Source of the DNA: Caulobacter segnis
GTDB lineage: Bacteria > Pseudomonadota > Alphaproteobacteria > Caulobacterales > Caulobacteraceae
Length of the DNA: 16,130 nucleotides
Assembly (NCBI RefSeq): GCF_003243465.1
Contig: NZ_QFQZ01000096.1
Location: 1-16,130, forward strand
Direction of reading: 5' to 3'
Positions within the stretch are counted from its first letter, which is position 1; every line of letters begins with the position of its first letter. Position numbers and translations under genes: made by a program. Below the pieces are notes generated by a model that did not search any database, was not told the origin of the DNA, and was given only the letters and a program-made list of their open reading frames with translations. Below are positions 1-6,828 of this stretch, piece by piece.

Positions 1-104
1 CTCCCCCTATGGGGGAGGTGGCCCGGAGGGACGGAGGGGGCGGCTCCGCATAGGCCGAGTAGCCCGCTAAGTCGCTGCCGCGACAGCTCCCCCAGAGGAG
101 GAGC
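1..104. repeat. Paired-hairpin intergenic repeat, family A, copy 1
   Basis: The element opens with a perfect 7-bp hairpin (CTCCCCC at 1-7, GGGGGAG at 11-17) and closes with a weaker one (GCTCC 86-90, GGAGC 100-104). The segment between, including the string GGTGGCCCGGAGGG, matches the reverse complement of the copy at 5708-5820 almost base for base near the ends and diverges in the middle. It ends 10 bases beyond the stop codon of the leftward gene at 115-894, so it lies in that gene's 3' untranslated region and may act as terminator or RNA stabiliser; that role is inferred. It may continue past the left edge of the window. Confidence 0.75.
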
Positions 105-114
105 AGACTTATTA

Positions 115-894
115 TCAATTCGGCTTGCAGATCAGCACGTCGCGGCCGCCGCGCTTGGCCGGGATCAGGCTGCCGGCGCAGGGGACCGGGTTGACTGGAT
201 CGACGATGATCTCATTGCCGCCGATCGGCGGGAGCGTCTTGGCGGGCGCCGCGGCGGTCTTCGGCTTCGGCGTGGGTGCTGTCGTCGCGGCGGCGGGCTT
301 CGCAGCCGGGGCGGCGGGGGCGGGCGCGGGAGTCTCGGCCGGCGTCGGCGTGGGTTCTGGCGTCGTCGGAGCGGGGGGCGGCGTCGTCGCCGAGCCGGAG
401 TTGTAGTTCAGCGCCCGACCCAGGATCGACGACTTCACCTCAAGCGCCTTGGCGCGCCGCTCGCAGTCGCCGGGCGGGCTCCAGCTCATCCACATCTGGG
501 CCAGGCGCGCCTTGTCGACCGAGCCGGCGCCCTGCCAGATGGCCGCGCCGCGCTTGACCTGGGCCGCGCCATACTCCGAGATCGGGCGCGGGCTGGCCTT
601 CTCGGCCGCGGTGATCGCCGAGGCGAAGGCCTTGAGGTCCTTCTGCGCCTGGGCGCGCATCTCCGGATAGGTCTTCAGGGCGGCCTGGACGCCGTCGGGG
701 CCGGGGAACGCCTTCTCGATCCGCGTCACCTCGGGCATCACCTGGTCGTAGAGCGAGGCGTAGCCGCCGAGGGCTCCGTAGCACCAGGCGACATAGCCGT
801 ACTCGTCGGTCGGCGCGGCGTTGAGCGAGGGCTGGGCGCCGGCCTGGCCGTTCTGGGCCAGCAGGGCGAGGGCGAGAAAGAGGGCGTTCGCCAT
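115..894 (-). CDS. Exported Pro/Ala-rich protein of unknown function
   Basis: A 259-residue protein that I do not recognise. Residues 1-20 form a hydrophobic, Ala/Leu-rich segment ending in AGA-Q, which reads as a Sec signal peptide, although it lacks the usual positive charges. Residues 25-165 look like a compact helical domain. Residues 168-222 are a low-complexity Pro/Ala/Thr/Lys linker typical of periplasmic or wall-spanning proteins. A short C-terminal tail follows. Four cysteines (38, 144, 239, 256) could form two disulfides, which fits export. The ATG is the first start after an in-frame stop and has an AAAGGA-type ribosome site about 10 bases upstream. The gene diverges from the J-domain gene at 1163. 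That the reading frame is real is well supported by its length and codon bias; the function is unknown. Confidence 0.8.
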   Translation of the reverse strand: MANALFLALALLAQNGQAGAQPSLNAAPTDEYGYVAWCYGALGGYASLYDQVMPEVTRIEKAFPGPDGVQAALKTYPEMRAQAQKDLKAFASAITAAEKASPRPISEYGAAQVKRGAAIWQGAGSVDKARLAQMWMSWSPPGDCERRAKALEVKSSILGRALNYNSGSATTPPPAPTTPEPTPTPAETPAPAPAAPAAKPAAATTAPTPKPKTAAAPAKTLPPIGGNEIIVDPVNPVPCAGSLIPAKRGGRDVLICKPN

Positions 895-1060
895 GCGGCG
901 GAGGTCCTTTCGAGGAAACTTGCAGAGTGACTAGAGCATTTCGGTCCGGATTGGGACCGTTGCGTGGCGAGCGCCAAGCGGAGCCATAACGAGCCAGAGG
1001 GCGATCGGCTCCCCGATCTTTTTGAGCCGGCGCTTTCGCCGCATTGCAACGAAGTCATGT

Positions 1061-1072
1061 GAATGATCATTC
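1061..1072. promoter_or_regulatory. 12-bp perfect palindrome, candidate operator
   Basis: GAATGATCATTC is a perfect palindrome in the 268-base divergent region between the exported protein (start 894) and the J-domain protein (start 1163). It sits in a locally A+T-rich patch of otherwise G+C-rich DNA. The wider context TGAGAATGATCATTCAC (minus strand) vaguely resembles iron-regulator boxes of the Fur type, but the match is loose and neither neighbour is an obvious iron gene. It is listed as a candidate site only. Confidence 0.35.
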
Positions 1073-1162
1073 TCAATGTGCTAGAAGCACCTTCCGTTGG
1101 GTGATCCGTCCTGGGCCATCCCCCGTATCCGTCAATGTCCGTCGCTGGTTTCGAGGCGATTC

Positions 1163-1858
1163 ATGAGCTTCTGGCGCAACATCGCGAGCATCGCCGCCCG
1201 GCGCCTCGATCTGGCCGACTGCACCGAATGTCCGGGCGGTCTGCCGGGCGAGGACCCGGCGTTTTCGACCGCGGTGACCGCGCTGGGCGCCAAGCTGGCC
1301 AAGGTCGACGGCCGGGCCGACGGGCATGAGTTCGCCGCCTTCACCGAGGTGTTCCAGCCCGATCCGGCCTCGGAGCCGAACATCCACCGCCTGTACGACC
1401 TGGCGCGGCAGACGACTCACGGCTTCGAGAGCTACGCCAAGCGCCTGGCCAAGCGCTATTCCAGCTGTCCGCAGCTGCTGGAGGACGTGGTCGATGGCCT
1501 GTTCCACATCGCCAAGGCGGATGGGGTCGTGACCACCGACGAGCTGGCCTATCTTGAGCGCGTCTCCAGCCTGTTCGGAATGTCTCCCCTGGCTTTCCGC
1601 CGCCTGCGCGCCACGCACCTGGGTGTCGGGGCCGACGACCCCTACGCCATCCTCGACGTGCCGGCGGACGCCGACGACGCAACGGTCCACAAGGCCTGGA
1701 AGATCGCCCTGGTCAACGCCCACCCCGACAAGGCGCGCGCTCGCGGGCTGCCCACCGAGTTCATCGAGGTGGCCGAGGCCAAGGCGGCCGCGATCAACGC
1801 CGCCTTCTCGACGGTCATGCGCGAGCGCCGGGAACTGGGCCTGGCCGCCGCCGGCTAA
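1163..1858 (+). CDS. TerB-like/J-domain (DjlA-type) co-chaperone protein
   Basis: A 231-residue protein with two recognisable parts. Residues about 30-155 resemble the helical TerB domain, with its two acidic signatures KVDGRAD (47-53) and KADGVVT (118-124). Residues about 159-226 form a J domain, starting DPYAILDV and carrying the diagnostic HPD triplet at 187-189, which stimulates the ATPase of DnaK-type Hsp70s. This order matches DjlA, but the N-terminal transmembrane helix of classical DjlA is missing, so it is probably cytoplasmic. The frame is open from 1097, but the ATG at 1163 has a GAGG ribosome site 6 bases upstream, and the 22 residues before it do not resemble the family, so 1163 is preferred. 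The DnaK partnership is inferred from the HPD motif. Confidence 0.88.
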   Translation: MSFWRNIASIAARRLDLADCTECPGGLPGEDPAFSTAVTALGAKLAKVDGRADGHEFAAFTEVFQPDPASEPNIHRLYDLARQTTHGFESYAKRLAKRYSSCPQLLEDVVDGLFHIAKADGVVTTDELAYLERVSSLFGMSPLAFRRLRATHLGVGADDPYAILDVPADADDATVHKAWKIALVNAHPDKARARGLPTEFIEVAEAKAAAINAAFSTVMRERRELGLAAAG

Positions 1859-1925
1859 GGCCGAAAATCGGCCGAACCGGGCGTTTGCTCGGGAAAAAGT
1901 GTCTTTTCATCTGCATCTGGCGGGT

Positions 1926-1953
1926 GTTCAGTTGATGTTCAGCGCTTGTGAAC
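1926..1953 (+). promoter_or_regulatory. 11-base-period GTTCA direct repeats, candidate activator site
   Basis: GTTCAG occurs at 1926-1931 and 1937-1942, exactly one helical turn apart, and a degenerate third unit (GTGAAC) follows at 1948-1953 in the same 11-base phase. An A+T-rich hexamer AATAAT at 1962-1967 could be the -10 element of the small membrane protein gene that starts at 1992. Tandem half-sites with one-turn spacing are the typical binding pattern of OmpR/PhoB-family response regulators. The assignment to such a regulator is inference. Confidence 0.45.
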
Positions 1954-1991
1954 CACCTAAGAATAATCATGAGCGTGACGAGAGGACGCCG

Positions 1992-2273
1992 ATGACCAAC
2001 ACCGCCGCTGTTTCGCCCTGGCGTAATCTCGCTTGGATCGCGGGCGCGCTCGCGACGTCGGCGGCCGTGGTGATCGGCGCGGTGCTCGCCGTGGTGTTCG
2101 CGGCGACGGTCGTTGTGGTCGGCTTCATCGGCAGCGCCCTGTTCGGCCTGGCGGCCTTCGCCTTCCGCGGCCGCAAGGTCGCCGGCGCCCGTAACGCCGA
2201 TCCCAGCCTGATCGAAGCCCGCAATGTCGGCGGCCACTCCTGGGTGGCCTACGGCTGGAACGAGCGGCGCTAG
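1992..2273 (+). CDS. Small inner-membrane protein, function unknown
   Basis: A 93-residue protein. Residues 1-13 are polar. Residues 14-58 are almost entirely hydrophobic and best read as two transmembrane helices joined by a tight turn. An RGRK cluster at 59-62 marks a likely cytoplasmic boundary, and the tail ends in a Gly/Trp/Tyr-rich stretch (GGHSWVAYGWNERR). I know of no function for this architecture. The ATG at 1992 follows a GAGAGGA ribosome site by about 5 bases; the longer open frame upstream overlaps the J-domain gene out of phase and is not credible. The upstream GTTCA repeats suggest regulation by a two-component system, possibly envelope stress, which is speculation. Confidence 0.75.
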   Translation: MTNTAAVSPWRNLAWIAGALATSAAVVIGAVLAVVFAATVVVVGFIGSALFGLAAFAFRGRKVAGARNADPSLIEARNVGGHSWVAYGWNERR

Positions 2274-2284
2274 CTTCACAGCCC

Positions 2285-2409
2285 GATTTCCCGGCGAATG
2301 CCGGGACCCAGATCGAACCCACTTTCAGACGTGTAGCTCGCGCTGCTCGTTGGCGCGTCATCCCAAACGCTCAGGATGAATCTGGGCCCCGGCATTCGCC
2401 GGGGAAGTC
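2285..2409. repeat. Paired-hairpin intergenic repeat, family B
   Basis: The ends are long imperfect inverted repeats: 2285-2313 and 2380-2409 match for about 27 of 29 positions. Each arm contains its own small hairpin around CCCGGCGAATGCCGGG or its mirror image. The 66-base centre shows no coding signal. The element starts 11 bases after the stop codon of the small membrane protein and ends 120 bases before the next gene. Repeats with this core are, to my knowledge, common in Caulobacter-type genomes, but the copy number must be counted elsewhere. It could serve as terminator or mRNA stabiliser. Confidence 0.75.
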
Positions 2410-2529
2410 GGTGATTGGGAGAGCGATCAAGCTCTCTCTAAACCCATAGCTCAGACTTCCCCAACGTCTCCCTTGCCCCCGCCGCTCGCCTGACCCATCC
2501 TGCCTTTCAAACAAATGTTGGGAGGCAAC

Positions 2530-2820
2530 ATGATCGGCGTCGTCGCGACCCTCTTTGTCCAGCCGGACAAGACCGCTGAATTCGAGAAGGTGTTCCTGGA
2601 TCTGGCCGCCAAGGTGAAGGCCAACGAGTCGGGCTGTCTGATGTACCAACTGACCAAGTCCAAGACCGAGGCCGGCGTCTACAAGGTGCTGGAGCTCTAC
2701 GCCTCGACCGACGCGCTGAAGCATCACGGCGGCACCGACTACTTCAAGGCCGCTGGCGCGGCGATGGGGCCGACGATGGCCGCCGCCCCGAACATCGAGT
2801 ACCTCGACGCGGTGGAGTAG
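2530..2820 (+). CDS. ABM-superfamily (putative quinol monooxygenase) protein
   Basis: A 96-residue protein with the pattern of the antibiotic biosynthesis monooxygenase family, small dimeric ferredoxin-like barrels. Visible landmarks are an opening strand MIGVVATLFV, the central ANESGCLMYQL (31-41), the strand KVLELYAST (52-60) and an ALKHH segment (62-66) before TDYFKAAG. Members oxidise quinols or aromatic polyketides without cofactors, or bind haem; the substrate cannot be read here. An ATG at 2515 is also in frame, but 2530 has GGAGG just upstream and begins exactly where family members begin. Only 4 bases separate it from the acyl-CoA dehydrogenase, so the two are surely cotranscribed. 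The partnership suggests disposal of an oxidised or aromatic acyl compound, which is inference. Confidence 0.85.
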   Translation: MIGVVATLFVQPDKTAEFEKVFLDLAAKVKANESGCLMYQLTKSKTEAGVYKVLELYASTDALKHHGGTDYFKAAGAAMGPTMAAAPNIEYLDAVE

Positions 2821-2824
2821 GGCG

Positions 2825-4036
2825 ATGGACCTGGCGTTCTCGGCCGAGGATCTGGCCTTCCAGCGAGAGGTGCGCGACTGGATCGCCACCGCCTATGATG
2901 ACGACCTGCGACGCCAGATGAGCCAGTCCAAGAACGGCTATCTGGACAAGGCCGGCCAGGTGAAATGGCAGAAGAAGCTGTACGAACGCGGCTGGGCGGC
3001 GCCGGATTGGCCTGTCGAGCACGGCGGACCGGGCTTCACGGCCTCGCAGCGCTACATCTTCAACATGGAGATGAGCCTGGCGGGCGTGCCGACCTCCTCG
3101 CCGATGGGGCTGAAGATGGTCGCGCCGGTGATCATGGCGTTCGGGACCGACGAACAGAAGGCTGAGCACCTGCCGCCGATCCTGCGGTCGGACGTCTGGT
3201 GGTGCCAGGGCTATTCCGAGCCCGGCTCGGGCTCCGACCTCGCCAGCCTGCAGATGCGCGCCGAGCGTGACGGCGACGACTATGTGCTGAACGGCTCGAA
3301 GATCTGGACGACCCACGCCCAGTGGGCCGACTGGATGTTCTGCCTGGTCCGCACCTCGACGGAAGGCCGGCCGCAGGAGGGCATCTCGTTCCTGCTGCTG
3401 CGGATGGATACGCCCGGCATCCAGATCAAGCCGCTGCCGACCCTCGACGGTCCTCCGGAAAACGAGCAGGAGATCAACCAGGTCTTCTTCGACAATGTCC
3501 GGGTGCCCGTCGCCAACCGCATCGGCGAGGAGAACAAGGGCTGGACCTACGCCAAGTACCTTCTGGAGTTCGAGCGCGGCAACGCCTACGCGCCGGGCCT
3601 GATGCACATGCTCAAGAAGGTCAAGCGCATCGCCGCCCTGGAGCTGGCAGACGACGGCGGGCGGTTGATCGACGACCCGGACTTCCGGACCAAGATCAGT
3701 AACCTGGAGGTCCAGGTGCAGGCGCTGAACGCCAGCGAGCTGCGGATCTTCTCCGGCCGCTCGGCCGGCAAGGCGATCGGCCCGGCCTCGTCGATGCTGA
3801 AGTGCGTGGGCTCCGAACAGCAGCAGGCGATCACCGAGCTGACCCTCGAGGCGGTGGGCGCCTACGCCGCGCCGTTCGTGCGGGATACTTGGTCCAAGAG
3901 CAACGAGGGTAGGGCGGGCCCCGACTACGCCGCGCCGGCGGCTCCAGCCTATTTCAGCTACCGCAAGACCTCGATCTACGCCGGCTCCAACGAGATCCAA
4001 CGCAACATCATGGCCAAGATGGTGCTGGGGCTATGA
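2825..4036 (+). CDS. Acyl-CoA dehydrogenase family protein
   Basis: A 403-residue flavoenzyme of normal family length, expected to introduce an alpha,beta double bond into an acyl-CoA and pass electrons to ETF. The N-terminal helical domain covers about 1-120. The middle beta domain carries the FAD/substrate motif WCQGYSEPGSGSDLAS (126-141) and NGSKIWTT (156-163). The C-terminal helical domain ends with YAGSNEIQRNIMAK (385-398). In many members a catalytic Glu sits in YEG near the C-terminus; here that position is Ala386. Glu250 in LEFER lines up instead with the catalytic Glu of isovaleryl- and long-chain-type enzymes, pointing to that subclass or to a FadE-like steroid or branched-chain enzyme. 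The start has a GGAG site. Its stop overlaps the end of the opposing gene by 6 bases. Confidence 0.93.
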   Translation: MDLAFSAEDLAFQREVRDWIATAYDDDLRRQMSQSKNGYLDKAGQVKWQKKLYERGWAAPDWPVEHGGPGFTASQRYIFNMEMSLAGVPTSSPMGLKMVAPVIMAFGTDEQKAEHLPPILRSDVWWCQGYSEPGSGSDLASLQMRAERDGDDYVLNGSKIWTTHAQWADWMFCLVRTSTEGRPQEGISFLLLRMDTPGIQIKPLPTLDGPPENEQEINQVFFDNVRVPVANRIGEENKGWTYAKYLLEFERGNAYAPGLMHMLKKVKRIAALELADDGGRLIDDPDFRTKISNLEVQVQALNASELRIFSGRSAGKAIGPASSMLKCVGSEQQQAITELTLEAVGAYAAPFVRDTWSKSNEGRAGPDYAAPAAPAYFSYRKTSIYAGSNEIQRNIMAKMVLGL

Positions 4037-4450
4037 CGGTGTTTCCTTCCTAGAGGCCAGCACGCGGATCAGGATGGGCGGCGCCGCGATCCCCGCCACG
4101 GCCAGCAGCAGGAACCAGATCTTGTTGAAGTCGCTGGCAGGGGCGGCGCTGCCTACCCAGGCCAGCAGGTTCAGCGCCGAGCCCAAGGCCAGCAACGGGC
4201 GCGCGGACTTGAGATTGGCGACGATCCGATCGACGGGCCAGACAGGTCTCATCAGGGCGGTCATGTAGAGGGGCGCGCCGACCAGAATCTCGCCGACCTT
4301 GTGGTGCATCGTCGGCGAGGTCAGCAGGCCTCGATAGCCCGCGTGACCCAGTATGGCGTGGGCGTGCTCGACGAAATCCCTCAACAGGAACACTGCGGCC
4401 AGCACTCCGGCCGCCAGTATGATCCACCAATTCGCCGGCTTGCCGCCCAT
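4031..4450 (-). CDS. Small multi-pass membrane protein, function unknown
   Basis: A 139-residue protein from the ATG at 4450, preferred because GGAGG lies 8 bases upstream; the alternative ATG at 4477 adds nine residues and has no clear ribosome site. Hydrophobic segments at roughly 8-24, 54-67, 83-102 and 110-130 indicate three or four transmembrane helices. A His-rich stretch (EHAHAILGHAG, and TMHHK further on) lies between the first two and could bind metal or haem, but no family is recognisable to me. The gene converges on the acyl-CoA dehydrogenase; the two stop codons overlap in the hexamer CTATGA, leaving no room for a terminator between them. Confidence 0.72.
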   Translation of the reverse strand: MGGKPANWWIILAAGVLAAVFLLRDFVEHAHAILGHAGYRGLLTSPTMHHKVGEILVGAPLYMTALMRPVWPVDRIVANLKSARPLLALGSALNLLAWVGSAAPASDFNKIWFLLLAVAGIAAPPILIRVLASRKETPS

Positions 4451-4602
4451 GGCCCGTCCCTCCGCTGACGGCGTCATGGTGCGGTGAATCCCACTTCCCG
4501 CAAGTCTCTCGTCAAGGAACAGCGAGCGTTGCGGTTTTAGCTTGGCTTGGGCCTCGAACGGGTGTTTGGATTGCGCGCGTTTTCATTGTCTACGGAGCCC
4601 CC

Positions 4603-5694
4603 ATGGCCCTCGACGCCCTGTTCAAGCCCTTCGAATTCAAATCCCTGAAGCTGCCCAACCGGGTGGTGATGGCGCCGATGACGCGGTCCTTCTCGCCCTG
4701 TGGCGTGCCGACCGACGAGGTCGCCGCCTATTATCGCCGCCGCGCCGAGAACCAGGTCGGGCTGATCGTCACCGAGGGCACGGGCGTCGCGCGTCCGGCC
4801 TCGCTGAACGACGCCAAGGTGCCGCGTTTCCACGGCGAAAAGGAGCTGGCCGGCTGGAAGAAGGTCGTCGACGAGGTGCATGCGGCGGGCGGCCTGATCG
4901 CCCCGCAGCTGTGGCACGTGGGCGCGGCCAAGGGCCCGGACCAGCTGGGCAAGGTCGACAGCCCCTCGGGCCTGTCGAAGGCGGGCGGCAACCCGTTCAC
5001 CGAACCGATGACCGACGCCGACATCGCCGACACCATCGCCGCCTTTGGCCAGGCGGCGGCCGACGCCAAGCGCCTGGGCTTCGACGCGGTCGAGCTGCAC
5101 GGCGCGCACGGTTATTTGATAGACCAGTTCTTCTGGCCGGGCACCAATGTCCGGACCGACCCGTGGGGCGGTCCGACGATCGGCGAGCGCGGCCGTTTCG
5201 CCGCCGAGATCCTCAAGGCTGTCCGCGCGGCCGTGGGTCCGGACTATCCCGTGATCATCCGCCTGTCGCAGTGGAAGCAGCAGGACTACACCGCGCGCCT
5301 GGCGACCACCCCGCAAGAGATGGAAGCCTGGCTGCAGCCGCTGGCCGACGCCGGCGCCGACATCTTCCACTGCAGCCAGCGCCGGTTCTGGGAGCCGGAG
5401 TTCGACGGCAGCGACCTCAATTTCGCCGGCTGGGCCAAGAAGCTGACGGGCGCGCCGACCATCACCGTCGGTTCGGTGGGCCTGTCGGGCGAGTTCATCG
5501 CCGCGTTCGGCGGCGAGGGCAGCCAGCCCGCCTCGCTGGACGGCCTGCTGGAGCGCCTGGAGCGCGGCGACTTCGACCTGGTCGGCGTCGGCCGGGCCCT
5601 GCTGCAGGATCCCGAATGGGTCGTGAAGGTCCGCGAGGGCCGCACCGGCGAGCTGCAGAACTTCGAGCGCGCGGCGCTGGGGGTGCTGTACTAG
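4603..5694 (+). CDS. Old Yellow Enzyme family alkene reductase (NemA-like)
   Basis: A 363-residue FMN-dependent TIM barrel that reduces activated C=C bonds, and in NemA relatives nitrate esters or N-ethylmaleimide, using NAD(P)H. Landmarks are the opening LFKPFEFKSLKLPNR, the flavin-contacting APMTRSF (24-30), the QLWHVG motif (102-107), and the substrate-anchoring His166/His169 pair with the proton-donating Tyr171 in HGAHGY. The C-terminal phosphate-binding strands are GSVGLS and VGVGRALLQDPEW. The Arg usually found after QLWHVG is Ala here. The ATG is preceded by GGAG about 8 bases upstream. The His/His pair places it in the bacterial NemA/PETN reductase group rather than with yeast OYE (His/Asn). 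The family assignment is firm; the physiological substrate is unknown. Confidence 0.94.
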   Translation: MALDALFKPFEFKSLKLPNRVVMAPMTRSFSPCGVPTDEVAAYYRRRAENQVGLIVTEGTGVARPASLNDAKVPRFHGEKELAGWKKVVDEVHAAGGLIAPQLWHVGAAKGPDQLGKVDSPSGLSKAGGNPFTEPMTDADIADTIAAFGQAAADAKRLGFDAVELHGAHGYLIDQFFWPGTNVRTDPWGGPTIGERGRFAAEILKAVRAAVGPDYPVIIRLSQWKQQDYTARLATTPQEMEAWLQPLADAGADIFHCSQRRFWEPEFDGSDLNFAGWAKKLTGAPTITVGSVGLSGEFIAAFGGEGSQPASLDGLLERLERGDFDLVGVGRALLQDPEWVVKVREGRTGELQNFERAALGVLY

Positions 5695-5707
5695 GCGACA
5701 GTGGATG

Positions 5708-5820
5708 CTCCCCCGCGATGCGGGGGAGCTGTCGCGGAGCCGACTGAGGGGGCGGGCTGGATATCGGCCCAGTTAGCCCCCTCCGGCCCTCTGGGCCACC
5801 TCCCCCGCATCGCGGGGGAG
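5708..5820. repeat. Paired-hairpin intergenic repeat, family A, copy 2
   Basis: Two identical 9-bp hairpins, CTCCCCCGC-gat-GCGGGGGAG at 5708-5728 and CTCCCCCGC-atc-GCGGGGGAG at 5800-5820, bracket a 71-base centre. The reverse complement aligns with the copy at 1-104. The element fills nearly all of the 129 bases between two convergent genes whose stops are at 5694 and 5824, so it is well placed to be a bidirectional terminator or barrier. It has no ORF and no transposase. Confidence 0.85.
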
Positions 5821-5823
5821 GAA

Positions 5824-6735
5824 CTATGCGTTGAAGTTCAGCTTCAAGCCCGGCCGCGGCCACCGCGCCTTGTAGAGCTTGCCGGTGCCCGAGGCCGTGA
5901 TCCAGGCGTCGCGCATGTCGGCGCCGCCGAAGCAGATGTTGGTCACGATCACGTCCGGAAAGGCGTAGTGCTCGGTGGAGCCGTCCGGGTCGAAGGCGGT
6001 GATCCCGCCGTTGATGATCGTCGCCACGCAGACCTTGCCGCCGGCCTCGACCGCCAGGCTGTCCAGCAGCTGATAGCCCGGCAGGTTGCAAACGACGTTC
6101 CCGGGCGTCAGCGGCGCGGCGTCGGCCAGCACGCCGGGGGCCGTGATCTCGAACGACCACAGCCGCCCCAGCATGGTGTCGGCCATGTAGACGGTCTTCT
6201 CGTCCGGCGAGAGGCCCACGCCGTTGGGCGAGACGAAGTGGTCGCGCCAGCGGGTGATCTTCGAGCCATCGGGCAGGGCGTAGTACAACGCCCCGTACTT
6301 GCGGCCGTCGGGCGTCGAGCAGCCGTGGTCGGTGAACCAGAAGCCGCCTTGCCTGTCGAAGACCAGGTCGTTGGGCCCGACCAGGGGCTTGCCGTCGCAT
6401 TCTGAATACAGCGTCGTCACCGCGCCGGTCGCGAGGTCGACGCGCTGGATGAAGCCGCCCTTGTGCGTGGGCGGGGTGGGGCCGGGGATGTTCAGGCCAT
6501 TGGCCTCGAAAAACTGGAAGCTGCCGCCGTTGTTGGTGACGTATAGGGCGCCGTCGGGTCCGATCGCCGCGCCGTTGGGCCCGCCGCCCGTCTCGGCGAC
6601 GGTCTCCTTGCGGCCGTCGGGCCAGATGCGGGTCAGGCGCTGGCCCTGGATCTCGGTGACGATCACCGAGCCGTCCGCCATGGCCACGGGGCCCTCGGGA
6701 AATTGCAGGCCTTCGGCCACCAGATGAATGTCCAT
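5824..6735 (-). CDS. SMP-30/gluconolactonase family protein
   Basis: A 303-residue six-bladed beta-propeller of the SMP-30/gluconolaconase/LRE family, whose characterised members hydrolyse sugar or aromatic lactones using a divalent metal. The likely metal ligands are visible: Glu14 in FPEGP, Asn171 in SPNGVGLSPD and Asp225 in LLDSLAVE, with Asn122 in GPNDLVFD as a substrate-side residue. No signal peptide is seen, so it is probably cytoplasmic. The start codon follows GGGAGAGA by about 8 bases. It lies 93 bases downstream of the histidine kinase in the same direction. That gap holds a short palindrome (AAACG-GG-CGTTT, 6786-6797) that could be an operator. The substrate cannot be assigned from sequence; sugar lactones are the conservative guess. 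Confidence 0.92.
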   Translation of the reverse strand: MDIHLVAEGLQFPEGPVAMADGSVIVTEIQGQRLTRIWPDGRKETVAETGGGPNGAAIGPDGALYVTNNGGSFQFFEANGLNIPGPTPPTHKGGFIQRVDLATGAVTTLYSECDGKPLVGPNDLVFDRQGGFWFTDHGCSTPDGRKYGALYYALPDGSKITRWRDHFVSPNGVGLSPDEKTVYMADTMLGRLWSFEITAPGVLADAAPLTPGNVVCNLPGYQLLDSLAVEAGGKVCVATIINGGITAFDPDGSTEHYAFPDVIVTNICFGGADMRDAWITASGTGKLYKARWPRPGLKLNFNA

Positions 6736-6828
6736 CGCGCGTCTCTCTCCCTGTCACGCCTCTGCCGGGCGGTCGGGAAGACTATAAACGGGCGTTTGAA
6801 CTTGGCGAGCGCTCCTTGCGCGCGGCCT

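Noticed and set aside
2744..4000. 418-codon open frame opposite the acyl-CoA dehydrogenase
   Set aside because: Shadow frame; composition is His/Arg/Gly-rich and no family is visible, while the plus strand has clear enzyme motifs.
5708..5820. Reading the repeated hairpins as a short CRISPR array
   Set aside because: Only two palindromic units, in inverted arrangement with a 71-base centre; there are no regular spacers and no cas genes.
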